Positions 26,340-34,953 of a DNA stretch of 49,397 nucleotides are shown here, piece by piece. The DNA is from Azospirillaceae bacterium (GTDB taxonomy: Bacteria; Pseudomonadota; Alphaproteobacteria; Azospirillales; Azospirillaceae), in assembly GCA_028281465.1 (NCBI GenBank), contig JANQJV010000274.1:1-49397 (forward strand), written 5' to 3'. Positions within the stretch are counted from its first letter, which is position 1. The number at the start of each line of letters is the position of its first letter. The position numbers were made by a program, and so were the translations under genes. The notes under the pieces were generated by a model that saw only the letters and a list, made by a program, of their open reading frames with translations, did not search any database and was not told the origin of the DNA.

Positions 26340-28394
26340 ATGGTCCGCATCGGGATCGACGTCGGTGGGACGTTCACCGACTTTACCGTCTTGAACCAGG
26401 AAACCGGTGCGCTCGGTTTCTTCAAGGTGCCGTCGACGCCGGCGGATCCGTCCGCCGCGATCGAAACCGGCCTGCGGCAGATCCTCGCCGACGGCGCGGT
26501 GCGCCCGGAACATATCGGCTTCTTGGGCCACGGCACGACCTTGGCCACCAATATGATCATCGAGCGCCGCGGGGCCCCCACGGCGTTTCTCACCACCAAA
26601 GGCTTCCGCGACGTGCTCGAGATCGGCCGGCAGACCCGTCCGCATCTTTACGACTACAACCGGGTGAAGCCGCCGCCGCTGGTGCCGCGGGCCCTGCGCT
26701 TCGAGGTGCGCGGGCGGCTCGATGTCGAGGGCCAGGAACTGCACGCCCTGGCGGAGGACGACGTGCGCACCGCCTGTGCCGCCCTGCGCGGCCAGGACAT
26801 CGCCGCGGTGGCCATCGGTTTCGTGCACGCCTATGCCGACCCTGCGCACGAGCAGCGTGCGGCGAGCCTGGTGCGGCAGGCCCTGCCCCATGCCTTCGTG
26901 ACCCTGTCCAGCGAGGTGCTGCCCGAGTTCCGGGAATACGAACGTTTCTCGACGACGGTGATGAACGCCACGCTCGGCCCGCCCATGGCGGCCTATCTGG
27001 ACCGGCTGCTGACACGGGTCCAGGACCTGGCGATCCGGGCACCGCTGTACACGATCCACTCCAACGGTGGCCTGATGTCGGTCGGCACGGTGCGCCGGCA
27101 CCCGGTGCGCACCTGCCTGTCGGGTCCGTCCGCCGGTGTCACCGGGGCGGCACAGATCGCCCGGCGCCTCGGTTACCCGGATGCGGTCACCTTCGACGTC
27201 GGCGGCACGTCGACCGACGTGTCGGTGATTACCGACGGCACCCCCGCCTTCACGGCCGCGCGCACGGTGGCCGACTATCCGGTGAAGACGCCGATGGTCG
27301 ACATTCACGTGATTGGCGCCGGCGGCGGCTCGATCGCCTGGATCGATGCGGCCGGGGCGCTCAAGGTCGGCCCGCACAGCGCCGGTGCCAGCCCCGGCCC
27401 GGTGGTCTATGGTCGCGGCGGCACGGCTCCGACTTTGACCGACGCCAATGTGGTTCTGGGCCGGCTCAATCCGGTGGCGCTCCTGAAGGGTGCCCTGCCC
27501 TTGGATGCCACTGCCGGCCGAGCGGCGATCGCGGGGGACATCGCCGGTCCGACCGGTCTCAGCCCCGAGGTGGCGGCGCATGGCATGGTGCGCGTGGCCG
27601 TCGCCAACATGGGCCGTGCCATCCGTTCGGTTTCGACGGAGCGTGGCCACGACCTGCGCGGCTTTGCCCTCGTCGCCTTTGGCGGTGCCGGACCGCTGCA
27701 CGCCGCTCAGGTGGCGCGGGAATGCGGCATCCCGACCATCCTCGTGCCGCGCGCACCGGGCACATTGTGCGCGCGTGGGGCGCTCATGTCGGACATCTCG
27801 CTCGACTTCGTCGCGACCGGCTTGACCGACGCCACGACCGAGACCTGGCGTGCCACCCAGGCCCGGTTCGCTGCCATGCGCCGAGAGGCCGAAGACTGGC
27901 TGGCGGGTGAAGCGGTGCCGGTCGACCAACGCGGTGCACAGACAATGGTCGACCTGCGTTTCCATGGCCAGAACCATGAACTGAGCGTGCCCGTGGCGGA
28001 GCCGGACAAGGTCGATCTGTCGGCTGTGCTCGAGGCGTTTCATGCCCTGCACCGGCAGGTCTACGGCTACACGTTGCCAGACCGCGGCGTTGAAATCGTC
28101 ACATGCCGGCTCAAGGCAATCGGGCGTGTGCCGCGACCGTCGGAACCACCGGTTGGCGCCGAGACCCCGGTGCATGCCGCCCGGACCGGCGAGCGGCCGG
28201 TCTGGTTCGATGATGCCGAGGGCTGGACCGACACCCCGGTCTTCGATCGCGAGCGCTTGCCGGCTGGGGCGGACCTGTCCGGTCCGGCCGTGCTGGAGGA
28301 GATGAGCGCGACCACGCTCGTCCTGCCCGGGCAGCGCTTGCAGGTCGAGCCGACCGGCACGTTGATCATCACCGAAACCGGCCTGGGGCGCTGA
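26340..28394 (+). CDS. hydantoinase/oxoprolinase subunit A (HyuA family)
   Basis: This 684-residue ATP-dependent subunit belongs to the HyuA family (N-methylhydantoinase A, 5-oxoprolinase N-half, acetophenone carboxylase A). The ASKHA-type ATPase fold starts with VRIGIDVGGTFTDFTVL. A second phosphate-binding block appears as TFDVGGTSTDVSVITDG, and a third as ALVAFGGAGPLHAAQVAREC. GGAGG ends 8 bases before the ATG at 26340, which I prefer to the ATG at 26325 overlapping the transporter stop. The B subunit gene follows by 3 bases. The pair hydrolyses ATP to open a cyclic amide ring such as hydantoin or 5-oxoproline; which one is not decided by sequence. Confidence 0.92.
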   Translation: MVRIGIDVGGTFTDFTVLNQETGALGFFKVPSTPADPSAAIETGLRQILADGAVRPEHIGFLGHGTTLATNMIIERRGAPTAFLTTKGFRDVLEIGRQTRPHLYDYNRVKPPPLVPRALRFEVRGRLDVEGQELHALAEDDVRTACAALRGQDIAAVAIGFVHAYADPAHEQRAASLVRQALPHAFVTLSSEVLPEFREYERFSTTVMNATLGPPMAAYLDRLLTRVQDLAIRAPLYTIHSNGGLMSVGTVRRHPVRTCLSGPSAGVTGAAQIARRLGYPDAVTFDVGGTSTDVSVITDGTPAFTAARTVADYPVKTPMVDIHVIGAGGGSIAWIDAAGALKVGPHSAGASPGPVVYGRGGTAPTLTDANVVLGRLNPVALLKGALPLDATAGRAAIAGDIAGPTGLSPEVAAHGMVRVAVANMGRAIRSVSTERGHDLRGFALVAFGGAGPLHAAQVARECGIPTILVPRAPGTLCARGALMSDISLDFVATGLTDATTETWRATQARFAAMRREAEDWLAGEAVPVDQRGAQTMVDLRFHGQNHELSVPVAEPDKVDLSAVLEAFHALHRQVYGYTLPDRGVEIVTCRLKAIGRVPRPSEPPVGAETPVHAARTGERPVWFDDAEGWTDTPVFDRERLPAGADLSGPAVLEEMSATTLVLPGQRLQVEPTGTLIITETGLGR

Positions 28395-28397
28395 GCC

Positions 28398-30059
28398 ATG
28401 ACCGAGACTCCGCTTGCCGACCCGATCGGGCTCGAAGTGTTTTCCAACCGTCTGCTCACCATCACCGAGGACATGGGCAACACGCTGGTGCGCTCGTCCT
28501 TCTCCTCGAACATCAAGGAGCGGCGGGATTGCTCGGTGGCGCTGTTCGATGCCGGTGGCCGGCTGGTCGCCCAGGCATCGCACATCCCGCTCCACCTCGG
28601 CTCGCTGCTGGGCGGCGTGCAAGCGGTGCTGGCAGAGGTGGGATTGGATGGTTTGCATGACGGCGATGCCTTCATCTGCAACGACCCCTATCTGGCCGGC
28701 GGCACCCATCTGCCCGACATCGCCATCGTCACGCCGGTGTTCTGCGACGGCGTGCCGTCGTTCTTCACCGCCAACATCGGCCACCATTCGGATGTGGGCG
28801 GCGTGGTGCCGGGCTCGATCTCCGGCCAATCGACGTCGGTGTTCGAGGAAGGGATCAGGATCCCGCTGACCCGGATCAAGGCGGCAGGAGAGATCAACCA
28901 AGGGTTGTTGCGCCTGATCGCCCACAACTCCCGCGATCCGGTGGAACGCGACTTGGATTTGCGCGTCCAGATCGCCACCAACGACCAAGGGGCAGCCATG
29001 GTGCGCGACTTGGTGCAGCGTCTCGGAGCCGATGCGGTCGCCTCGTCCATCGACGACCTGCTTGCCTACACCCGCCGCCGTCTGCAGACACGCATCGCCG
29101 CCGTCCCGGACGGTCGCGCAAGCCACACGGCCTGGCTCGACGACGATGGCCGGGGCGGCGAACCGGTGCCGATCGTTGCCACGGTGCGGATTGCCGGCAA
29201 CCACCTCGGTCTCGATTTCACCGGCACCGGTCCGGAAGCGCGCGGCGCCATGAACGTGCCTGAGAGCGCCCTGCGGGCGACGGCCTACTACGCCGTCAAG
29301 ACGGTGTTCGATCCCGACCTGCCGCCGAACAGCGGCTTGTTCGACGCCGTGACCATCACGGCGCCGGACGGCTGCCTGGTCAACCCGCGCCACCCGGCCG
29401 CCGTGGGCGCGCGCTCGATCACCTGCAACAAGGTGGCCCGCGCCATCCTGGGGGCGTTTGCCGACCTGTTGCCGGCCGACCAGGCCTTGTCCGCCGGGCA
29501 GGACATCGTGCCGGTGATCGTGTTCTCAGGTCAACGGCGCAAGCACGACGGCCCGTTCGTCTATCTGGAGTCCCTAGGCGGCGGCGGCCCGGCAACGGCC
29601 ACCGAAGACGGCATGGATGCCATCCATGTGCACATGACCAACTCCTCCAATCTACCGGTCGAGGCGCTGGAATACGAGTATCCGCTGTTGGTCGAAGAAT
29701 ACGCCTTGGTGGCGGACTCCGGCGGCGCCGGCACGCATCGGGGCGGCCTTGGCCTGGCGCGGGAGATTCGCGCCCGGACCGATGGGGTGGTGTTCTCGGC
29801 CCGATCCGACGGCCATGTCCGCCCGGCCCCCGGCGCCCGCGGCGGCCAGCCCGGACGAATGGCCCGGCTGATCCGCAACCCGGGCACCGATCAGGCGGAA
29901 GACCTGTCTTCCAAGACCGCCGGCCTCCATCTGTTGGCCGGTGAGCGCATCCGCATTGAAACACCGGGCGGCGGTGGGTTGGGCCCACCGGAACACCGCG
30001 ACGCCGCTGCCCTCGCCCGCGACATTGCCGACGGGAAAGTCAGCACGGCCGAAGGCTGA
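28398..30059 (+). CDS. hydantoinase/oxoprolinase subunit B (HyuB family)
   Basis: This 553-residue B subunit forms the catalytic partner of the A subunit. It starts with DPIGLEVFSNRLLTITEDMG and shows the family block RSSFSSNIKERRDCSVALFD, and then the metal-site region FICNDPYLAGGTHLPDIAIV with FTANIGHHSDVGG. The C-terminal glycine-rich block (ETPGGGGLGPPEHRD) is present and marks a complete protein. It ends the co-directional run that starts at 18945, with a hairpin repeat directly after the stop. Confidence 0.93.
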   Translation: MTETPLADPIGLEVFSNRLLTITEDMGNTLVRSSFSSNIKERRDCSVALFDAGGRLVAQASHIPLHLGSLLGGVQAVLAEVGLDGLHDGDAFICNDPYLAGGTHLPDIAIVTPVFCDGVPSFFTANIGHHSDVGGVVPGSISGQSTSVFEEGIRIPLTRIKAAGEINQGLLRLIAHNSRDPVERDLDLRVQIATNDQGAAMVRDLVQRLGADAVASSIDDLLAYTRRRLQTRIAAVPDGRASHTAWLDDDGRGGEPVPIVATVRIAGNHLGLDFTGTGPEARGAMNVPESALRATAYYAVKTVFDPDLPPNSGLFDAVTITAPDGCLVNPRHPAAVGARSITCNKVARAILGAFADLLPADQALSAGQDIVPVIVFSGQRRKHDGPFVYLESLGGGGPATATEDGMDAIHVHMTNSSNLPVEALEYEYPLLVEEYALVADSGGAGTHRGGLGLAREIRARTDGVVFSARSDGHVRPAPGARGGQPGRMARLIRNPGTDQAEDLSSKTAGLHLLAGERIRIETPGGGGLGPPEHRDAAALARDIADGKVSTAEG

Positions 30060-30084
30060 CCGACGGGTTTACCGGCTTTATCCA

Positions 30085-30184
30085 GTGGCGATCTGCTCCG
30101 AAGCCCCCGATACCGGGAGACCGTGGCGGCCGATCGCCACACCCTGCGGAAATGCAGCACAAAGCTGTGTGAATCCCGTGGCCC
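30085..30184 (+). repeat. hairpin repeat (copy 3), downstream of the hydantoinase gene
   Basis: This is the same unit as 24193-24295. GTGGCGATC (30085-30093) pairs with GATCGCCAC (30132-30140); two more pairs form past one mismatch. The loop carries CCGATACCGGGAGACCGTG, and the tail (CGGAAATGC, then GTGTGAATCCCGTGGCC) matches copy 2. It starts 25 bases after the HyuB stop, so it may end or stabilise the operon message. Confidence 0.75.
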
Positions 30185-30204
30185 CAAGGGAGAGGGAATG
30201 GGGC

Positions 30205-30260
30205 GAGGGTGGTTCGGCCTGAACGAACGGGTATGTCATCCACCCAGCGGGACCACCCTC
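30205..30260. terminator. hairpin between the hydantoinase operon and the antitoxin gene
   Basis: GAGGGTGGT (30205-30213) pairs with ACCACCCTC (30252-30260) across a 38-base loop. It lies between two convergent genes and may act as a bidirectional terminator, but there is no U-tract on either side. Confidence 0.4.
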
Positions 30261-30322
30261 ACCGGGCATCGACGCGGTTGTCTCTCCCGCTTTGGGACCG
30301 GCACGGTTGTTGTGAGCTTTGG

Positions 30323-30586
30323 CTATGACTGATGCGGCTGCCGTCTGCCGGACACGGCTTCGGGCGAGAATTGCCGCACGAAGGCAACCAGATCGTCGTA
30401 ACTCGTGTGCTTCGGTCGGATCATCAGCGTCTCGCCATGCCGCGAAATTTCGACCTCGGCATCATCCTGGCCATACGCGATGGTCGCCGGGATGCGCACC
30501 ACCTGGCCTTGGTTATCATGGAACAATCTGGTCGGGATCGGTCCTCGGTCAGCATCATGGGGTCCGACGAGCGATCGTTCGATCAT
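30323..30586 (-). CDS. VapB-type antitoxin (AbrB-like fold), apparently without a toxin
   Basis: This 87-residue protein has a looped-hinge DNA-binding core: RLFHDNQGQVVRIPATIAYG, then VEISRHGETLMIRPKHTSYD. It resembles VapB/VagC antitoxins (K-x-F-x-x-G-x-SQAVRLP, EVEI-R-G). The typical SQAVRLP is QVVRIP here. AAGGAGG ends 5 bases before the ATG at 30586, one of the best ribosome sites in the window. VapB genes are normally followed by a PIN-domain toxin; downstream on this strand only repeats are found (30061-30322), so the toxin is missing. It may be a solitary regulator or a leftover of a lost toxin-antitoxin pair. Confidence 0.75.
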   Translation of the reverse strand: MIERSLVGPHDADRGPIPTRLFHDNQGQVVRIPATIAYGQDDAEVEISRHGETLMIRPKHTSYDDLVAFVRQFSPEAVSGRRQPHQS

Positions 30587-30793
30587 GATGACCTCCTTGG
30601 GGCCTCCGCTGCCCCGGCGTCCGGAACCGACCGGCCTATGTCACGCGCGGATCGTGCCTTTTGGTCGGTCCTCTCAGCAAACCACTTCATGAGATATGGG
30701 TTTCACCACTTGGCCAGGGAAGCCGAGTGGCCAATTTGTGATGCCTTTAAGGCGCGATGGTCCTGTCAGGGTTAGTCGGTTTGGACGAGGCAA

Positions 30794-32107
30794 TCATGCG
30801 GATACTGTCATGGCCATTTCCGGCCGACGCTCTGTTGACCGGCAACCTGTTGCTGGGGTGACGCGAACCATCGGGTTGACCGCACATTCCCAGGCAGCCA
30901 AAGGGTCACGTTGGAAAATAGAGACGACCCGGGCATCGAGACGATTAGCGGCAGCAAGGACGGACATTTGATCAAGAATGCGTTCCAATGGCACGGCAGG
31001 TCGATAGGGTCGTTCCTGCGCCAGGGCCTGAAATACGTCGGCCGCAGCAATGATGCGCATTTCAATAGAAAGTTGTTCCCCGGACAACCCCAGTGGGTAG
31101 CCGTCGCCACAGGGGGTTTCGTGGTGCGCGGCCGCCCAAGAAACAATCGGGTGATCGCCGAGCATGGTGCCAACCAATTGTTCGGTCATGGATGCATGGG
31201 TCTGCATGGTGCGCCACTCCACGGCGGTGAGTGCCGTCGGTTTGTCGAGAATGTCATCCGGAATGCCGAGCTTGCCGATATCATGCAGGAGGCCTGCCAA
31301 GGTAATGCCGTCACGTTGCCCGGTGCTTAGATTTAAGGCTTCTGCCAAATACTGACCCAACGCCGCGACACCGAGGGAGTGCTGGGCGGTGAAGGTACTC
31401 TTGGCATCGACGATACGCGCGAATAGGTGCGCAACGGGAAACAAGTCCCGTGCCGACATCGCGGTGTCAGGAATGTGGCTCAGCTCTTCATCGAGCCACG
31501 CTTGCAGTGGCTCTCGCGCCAGACCGGTCCAAAAGGTATCGTCCCGGGTTGCCAGCCGGAGAGCGTCAATATGGGCTGGGGCAAACAAGGTGCCGGCATG
31601 CCCTGACAAGATGGCCACCAGGCCTTCCGCCTCCTGAATCACTGGGCGTGCTCCGGTAACCGTGAGCAGCACGTCCAAGCGATCGGCCAGATAGATCAGA
31701 TTGGCAGCCAAGCGAGTCCAGCCCGGCGCACAATCCTCCGGAGGGCCTTCATACCATGTCAGATGGTGGTGCCGGACGAGATCAGCATAGCGGGTCAGCA
31801 TCGGAACACCCTGCAGGTAGGCGTTGCCAACGATGCAATGATCGTCCGGCTCAGTGCACTCGAAGGCGACCAGGTCGGTAAACCGATTGGCCGAGGAAAC
31901 GCCGCAGTCATGGATCAACGCTGCCAGCATGACGGTTTCCCGAACCGAGTCGGGCCATCCGCCGGCGGCATCCATGCATGCGCACGCTATGCGGGCAACC
32001 CGCCGCCCATGCTGTGGTGCGGCCACGCAGATCAAATCCAGCGCATCGGACAACGTCAGGACCACCCTATGGTGCCCGGTGAGAATGGGTGCTTGTGAAT
32101 CACTCAA
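30794..32107 (-). CDS. double-HD protein: HD-GYP-type phosphodiesterase with an upstream HD domain
   Basis: This 437-residue cytoplasmic protein has two HD-fold domains. The first shows LAALIHDCGVSSANRF near residue 65, with VRHHHLTWYEGPPEDCAPG after it. The second is HD-GYP-like: HSLGVAALG, GLLHDIGKLGIPDDILDKPT, HASMTEQLVG, AAAHHETPCGDGYPLGLSGE, with the GYP triad retained. HD-GYP proteins hydrolyse cyclic di-GMP. No receiver or sensor domain is attached, so the first HD domain may play the regulatory role. The start at 32107 is a TTG with AAGGA 8-9 bases before it; no ATG is available at a sensible place. It stands alone on the strand. Confidence 0.85.
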   Translation of the reverse strand: MSDSQAPILTGHHRVVLTLSDALDLICVAAPQHGRRVARIACACMDAAGGWPDSVRETVMLAALIHDCGVSSANRFTDLVAFECTEPDDHCIVGNAYLQGVPMLTRYADLVRHHHLTWYEGPPEDCAPGWTRLAANLIYLADRLDVLLTVTGARPVIQEAEGLVAILSGHAGTLFAPAHIDALRLATRDDTFWTGLAREPLQAWLDEELSHIPDTAMSARDLFPVAHLFARIVDAKSTFTAQHSLGVAALGQYLAEALNLSTGQRDGITLAGLLHDIGKLGIPDDILDKPTALTAVEWRTMQTHASMTEQLVGTMLGDHPIVSWAAAHHETPCGDGYPLGLSGEQLSIEMRIIAAADVFQALAQERPYRPAVPLERILDQMSVLAAANRLDARVVSIFQRDPLAAWECAVNPMVRVTPATGCRSTERRPEMAMTVSA

Positions 32108-32590
32108 CGAATCGATCCTTGGCGCGGGCCTTGGCGCGGGGCGACGGGGGAAGAGGATCGATGGCGAGGGTCTGCTCTCGCCCAGTACCGCCTTACCCTC
32201 GAACAGCAGGCCGATGTGGTCGTGGTTCGAACTGCGACAGCCAGACCAACTGCCAGACCTTCAACGATTTGGTAATGATCACCGGTTTGGGTTAACGAAT
32301 CCTTACAAGGCTAATGATAAGTCTATGGAGACATGGTCACTGGGCAAAGCCGGGCAGCGGTGTGCGGCAGGTCGCTGGTGGCCACGCCCCCGCTGATCGA
32401 GCCCGGAATGTCCTGCAATGGTGTTGACACGATGGCTATCTGGCTGACGATCATTGTCGGCTCACATTGCCGTCTGTCTGCCGATGCGATCGGGTTCTAT
32501 GACTTGCACAGTCGTCTCGACCCGGGGACACCGTTTGCGGCAAACAGCCGTGCTGACCCCGCTCATCGAACCGTCAGCCCCTTGGAGCGG
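32108..32590. other. intergenic stretch between the HD-GYP gene and the DUF3102 gene
   Basis: About 480 bases without a supported gene. It must hold the promoter of the HD-GYP gene. The stretch around 32270-32330 is AT-richer than its surroundings, a likely place for it. No repeat or RNA gene was recognised. Confidence 0.45.
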
Positions 32591-33268
32591 TCATGCAGCA
32601 TCATCATGATCCAAGGCGCGATCGTTGGCAGCTATGGCATCAATGGTTCGGGGCTGAGCCGATTTTGTCTTTCGGAAACTTTCCAACACTCGGCGTTTCT
32701 CTAGGCTGAACGCTTTCAGTGCAGCCACGATCTCTGCCCTGTTTTCTGGCAAGCGGCTGCGTCGGACCGGAACCAACGGTCCTGGGTCGACCATGCGGTG
32801 CCGAGACGACGGCTGTCGGCGCTGAGCTCGGCGTTCCTTCACGAAGCGGGCGAGCTGCCCATAGGTTGCTTTCGGGGTGATCACGTTCTCTTGGATACCG
32901 GCCTGTCGGATTTCCGGTTCCATGGAAACGACCATGTAGGCCGTCGAATACGCAGCAGGTAGAAGTTCACCAGGCACCTCGCCGTTGGTCACTGCCCGAT
33001 GGATGGCCATCAGTTTGTGCGCCACTTGGTAGGAGAACGGCAAGTCTTGGGACACCATCTGCATGAATTGGCCATGTTCCAGGTTCTGTTTTGCCAGATG
33101 CAGATACTCCCCAATAGCCAACATGTTCTCTCGGATATTGCGCCAAGCCGTATCGATGGCCCGAGTGAATTGCTGCGGTTCCTTAGACTCACTCAGGCGC
33201 GCCCGGATGTCGGCTTTACCGCGCTGGTCGTTCAACAGCGCCTTTTTCGTCAGCGAGATGGCCGCCAT
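32591..33268 (-). CDS. DUF3102-like protein encoded with ParA (putative partition/DNA-binding partner)
   Basis: This 225-residue soluble protein has a recognisable helical core: AWRNIRENMLAIGEYLHLAK, then LEHGQFMQMVSQDLPFSYQV and AHKLMAIHRAVTNG. This pattern (a host of short helices with AIGExLxxAK and LPFSxxxAxxLMxIxxA) is that of DUF3102-type proteins found on plasmids and phages. The C-terminus is basic (KERRAQRRQ) and could bind DNA. The gene starts 53 bases inside the end of the ParA-type gene, so both are translated together. A ParB is absent. I infer that this protein is the DNA-binding or adaptor partner of the ATPase; family functions are not established. Confidence 0.6.
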   Translation of the reverse strand: MAAISLTKKALLNDQRGKADIRARLSESKEPQQFTRAIDTAWRNIRENMLAIGEYLHLAKQNLEHGQFMQMVSQDLPFSYQVAHKLMAIHRAVTNGEVPGELLPAAYSTAYMVVSMEPEIRQAGIQENVITPKATYGQLARFVKERRAQRRQPSSRHRMVDPGPLVPVRRSRLPENRAEIVAALKAFSLEKRRVLESFRKTKSAQPRTIDAIAANDRALDHDDAA

Positions 33269-33899
33269 GGAAGAACCCCACCTGTTGCAGGAGAAAACTG
33301 AGCACTGCCTGAATTTCTTCGGCAGATTTTTTCATTTGCTTGACTTCGGTGACACCGACGCCTTGATTGGCGACGAGAGTGAAGTCCTGTCGGGTGTGAA
33401 CGACGAACGGACAAACGGTCCCCTGTCGCTCCACCAAAGTGCGTTTGACAATCTCGGTCATGGAAGCCCGCGCGATGGCTTGGGTCAGGACATAGCCGAA
33501 CAGGGTTCCGGTCGTCTCGGCGATTTCTTGCGTGACCCGCGTTGACTCGACATCAAGGGGGCTCGGTTTGCAGGGGATAAGAACGTAGTCGGCCGCCTCG
33601 ACCAAAGTGGTCAGCGCCCCGGTCTCATCCATGACTGGCGGGGTATCGACCAAAACCAAGTCGGTTTCGAAGCCAAGCCCATTTTTTGCCAGCTCAACCA
33701 AGCTGGCCTGCCGCAAATCCAAGAGCGGCAAACCGGAGTGGAAGCGGCGGCTGTCCCACCAACTAGACAGGTTGAACTGCGGGTCGGTGTCGATCAAGGT
33801 GACGGAAAGGTTGCGCCCGGCCGCCGCGGCACCCAGATTTTGCGCCAGCGTCGTCTTGCCGACACCACCCTTCGCGCTAGCGATCACAATGCTTGGCAT
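33216..33899 (-). CDS. ParA/MinD-family ATPase
   Basis: This 227-residue P-loop ATPase of the partition type has the deviant Walker A motif KGGVGKTTLAQN near residue 10, switch I LIDTDPQFNLSSWWDSR and Walker B LVLVDTPPVMDE. The open frame starts at 33983, but the ATG at 33899 gives a normal ParA start (MPSIVIASAKGGVGK), with GGAG 9 bases upstream. Length fits short ParA/Soj proteins without an N-terminal DNA-binding domain. Its stop lies inside the next gene. No parS-like repeats were noticed around it. Such ATPases position plasmids, chromosomal origins, chemoreceptor arrays or other cargo. Confidence 0.9.
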   Translation of the reverse strand: MPSIVIASAKGGVGKTTLAQNLGAAAAGRNLSVTLIDTDPQFNLSSWWDSRRFHSGLPLLDLRQASLVELAKNGLGFETDLVLVDTPPVMDETGALTTLVEAADYVLIPCKPSPLDVESTRVTQEIAETTGTLFGYVLTQAIARASMTEIVKRTLVERQGTVCPFVVHTRQDFTLVANQGVGVTEVKQMKKSAEEIQAVLSFLLQQVGFFHGGHLADEKGAVERPAR

Positions 33900-34088
33900 G
33901 GCGCTGCTCCGGGTTGTCTGGCAGTGCCATATCATGCCGACGACCAGGGGCGCAAGAGCCAGGGCGGTCTCGAATGACAGCAAGAGTTCTCAGATCTGAG
34001 AGTTTTGCCCTCCTGTTGCTCGGGACTCACCCCATGGCGTTGAGCGGTATCGATGCGCAAGGACCGCCAGTGGCAGGCCTAACAGCTC

Positions 34089-34925
34089 CTACTGCTCGAC
34101 ACGTGGCTCGGCATTGGGAAAAAACAACTGCTGCCCATGGACCCGATAGTCGGCGATTGCCTCCTGGCCCCGTGCCGACACCAGCCAATCGATAAAGCGC
34201 TGCCCCGCGGCTGCGTTCACGTGGGGGTGTAACGTCGGATTGACCAGGATCACGCCATAGGGGTTGAACAGATCAGGATCGCCCTCAACCAAAACCATGA
34301 AATCCGCTTTATTGCCAAAACTGATCCAGGTGCCCCGGTCAGTCAATACATAGGCCGCCATGCCGACCGCGACATTCAACGTCGCACCCATGCCAGATCC
34401 GGTTTCCCGATACCAAGTGCCGCTAGCGGCGCTTGGATCGATCCCGGTCGTCTGCCACAACGCCAACTCCCGTTTATGCGTACCGGAATCATCGCCACGT
34501 GAGACAAAGCGCGCCTTGGACCGGGCGATCCGCGTCAGAGCTTCGGCTGCCGAGGCAAGGCCTAAAATCCGCGCTCGATCCGTCGGCGGCCCCACGATCA
34601 CGAAGTCATTGGCCATGACATCATGCCGCTCCACACCAAACCCTTCCGTGACGAACTGCTCTTCCGCCTCACGGGCATGGACGAGGACCACGTCCCCGTC
34701 ACCATTGCGGGCATTGCGCAGGGCTTGCCCGGTCCCAACGGCCACCACATACGCGGTGATTCCTGTATCGGCCCAGAACAAGGGCAGCAGGTGCTCATAC
34801 AGGCCAGAGTTGGCTGTCGATGTGGTCGACTGGACGATGATCGTCTCGCCCGCGGCGCGCACGGTGCCGAGGCTGGCAGCGCAAACGACCAGCACCAAGA
34901 GCAGTCTGAAAGCAACACTCCGCAT
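34089..34925 (-). CDS. tupA: tungstate ABC transporter substrate-binding protein (TupA)
   Basis: This 278-residue periplasmic oxyanion-binding protein has a signal peptide ending near LGTVRAAGET. The binding motif STTSTANSGLYEHLLP directly follows the mature start; TTTS-type motifs of this kind are the hallmark of TupA. Further matches are VDVVLVHA-type DVVLVHAREAEEQFV, and SRGDDSGTHKRELALW, which holds the second half of the site. AAGGAG ends 7 bases before the ATG. It is the last gene of a permease-ATPase-SBP operon that is divergent from a formate dehydrogenase operon. Tungstate is the expected ligand; molybdate binding in vivo cannot be excluded from the sequence. Confidence 0.92.
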   Translation of the reverse strand: MRSVAFRLLLVLVVCAASLGTVRAAGETIIVQSTTSTANSGLYEHLLPLFWADTGITAYVVAVGTGQALRNARNGDGDVVLVHAREAEEQFVTEGFGVERHDVMANDFVIVGPPTDRARILGLASAAEALTRIARSKARFVSRGDDSGTHKRELALWQTTGIDPSAASGTWYRETGSGMGATLNVAVGMAAYVLTDRGTWISFGNKADFMVLVEGDPDLFNPYGVILVNPTLHPHVNAAAGQRFIDWLVSARGQEAIADYRVHGQQLFFPNAEPRVEQ

Positions 34926-34953
34926 GGTCTTTCTCCTTCACCCGTCCCCCGGG

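Noticed and set aside
26241-29393. A 1050-codon minus-strand frame opposite HyuAB
   Set aside because: Same shadow composition, no motif, no ribosome site. The plus-strand HyuA and HyuB proteins match their families from end to end.
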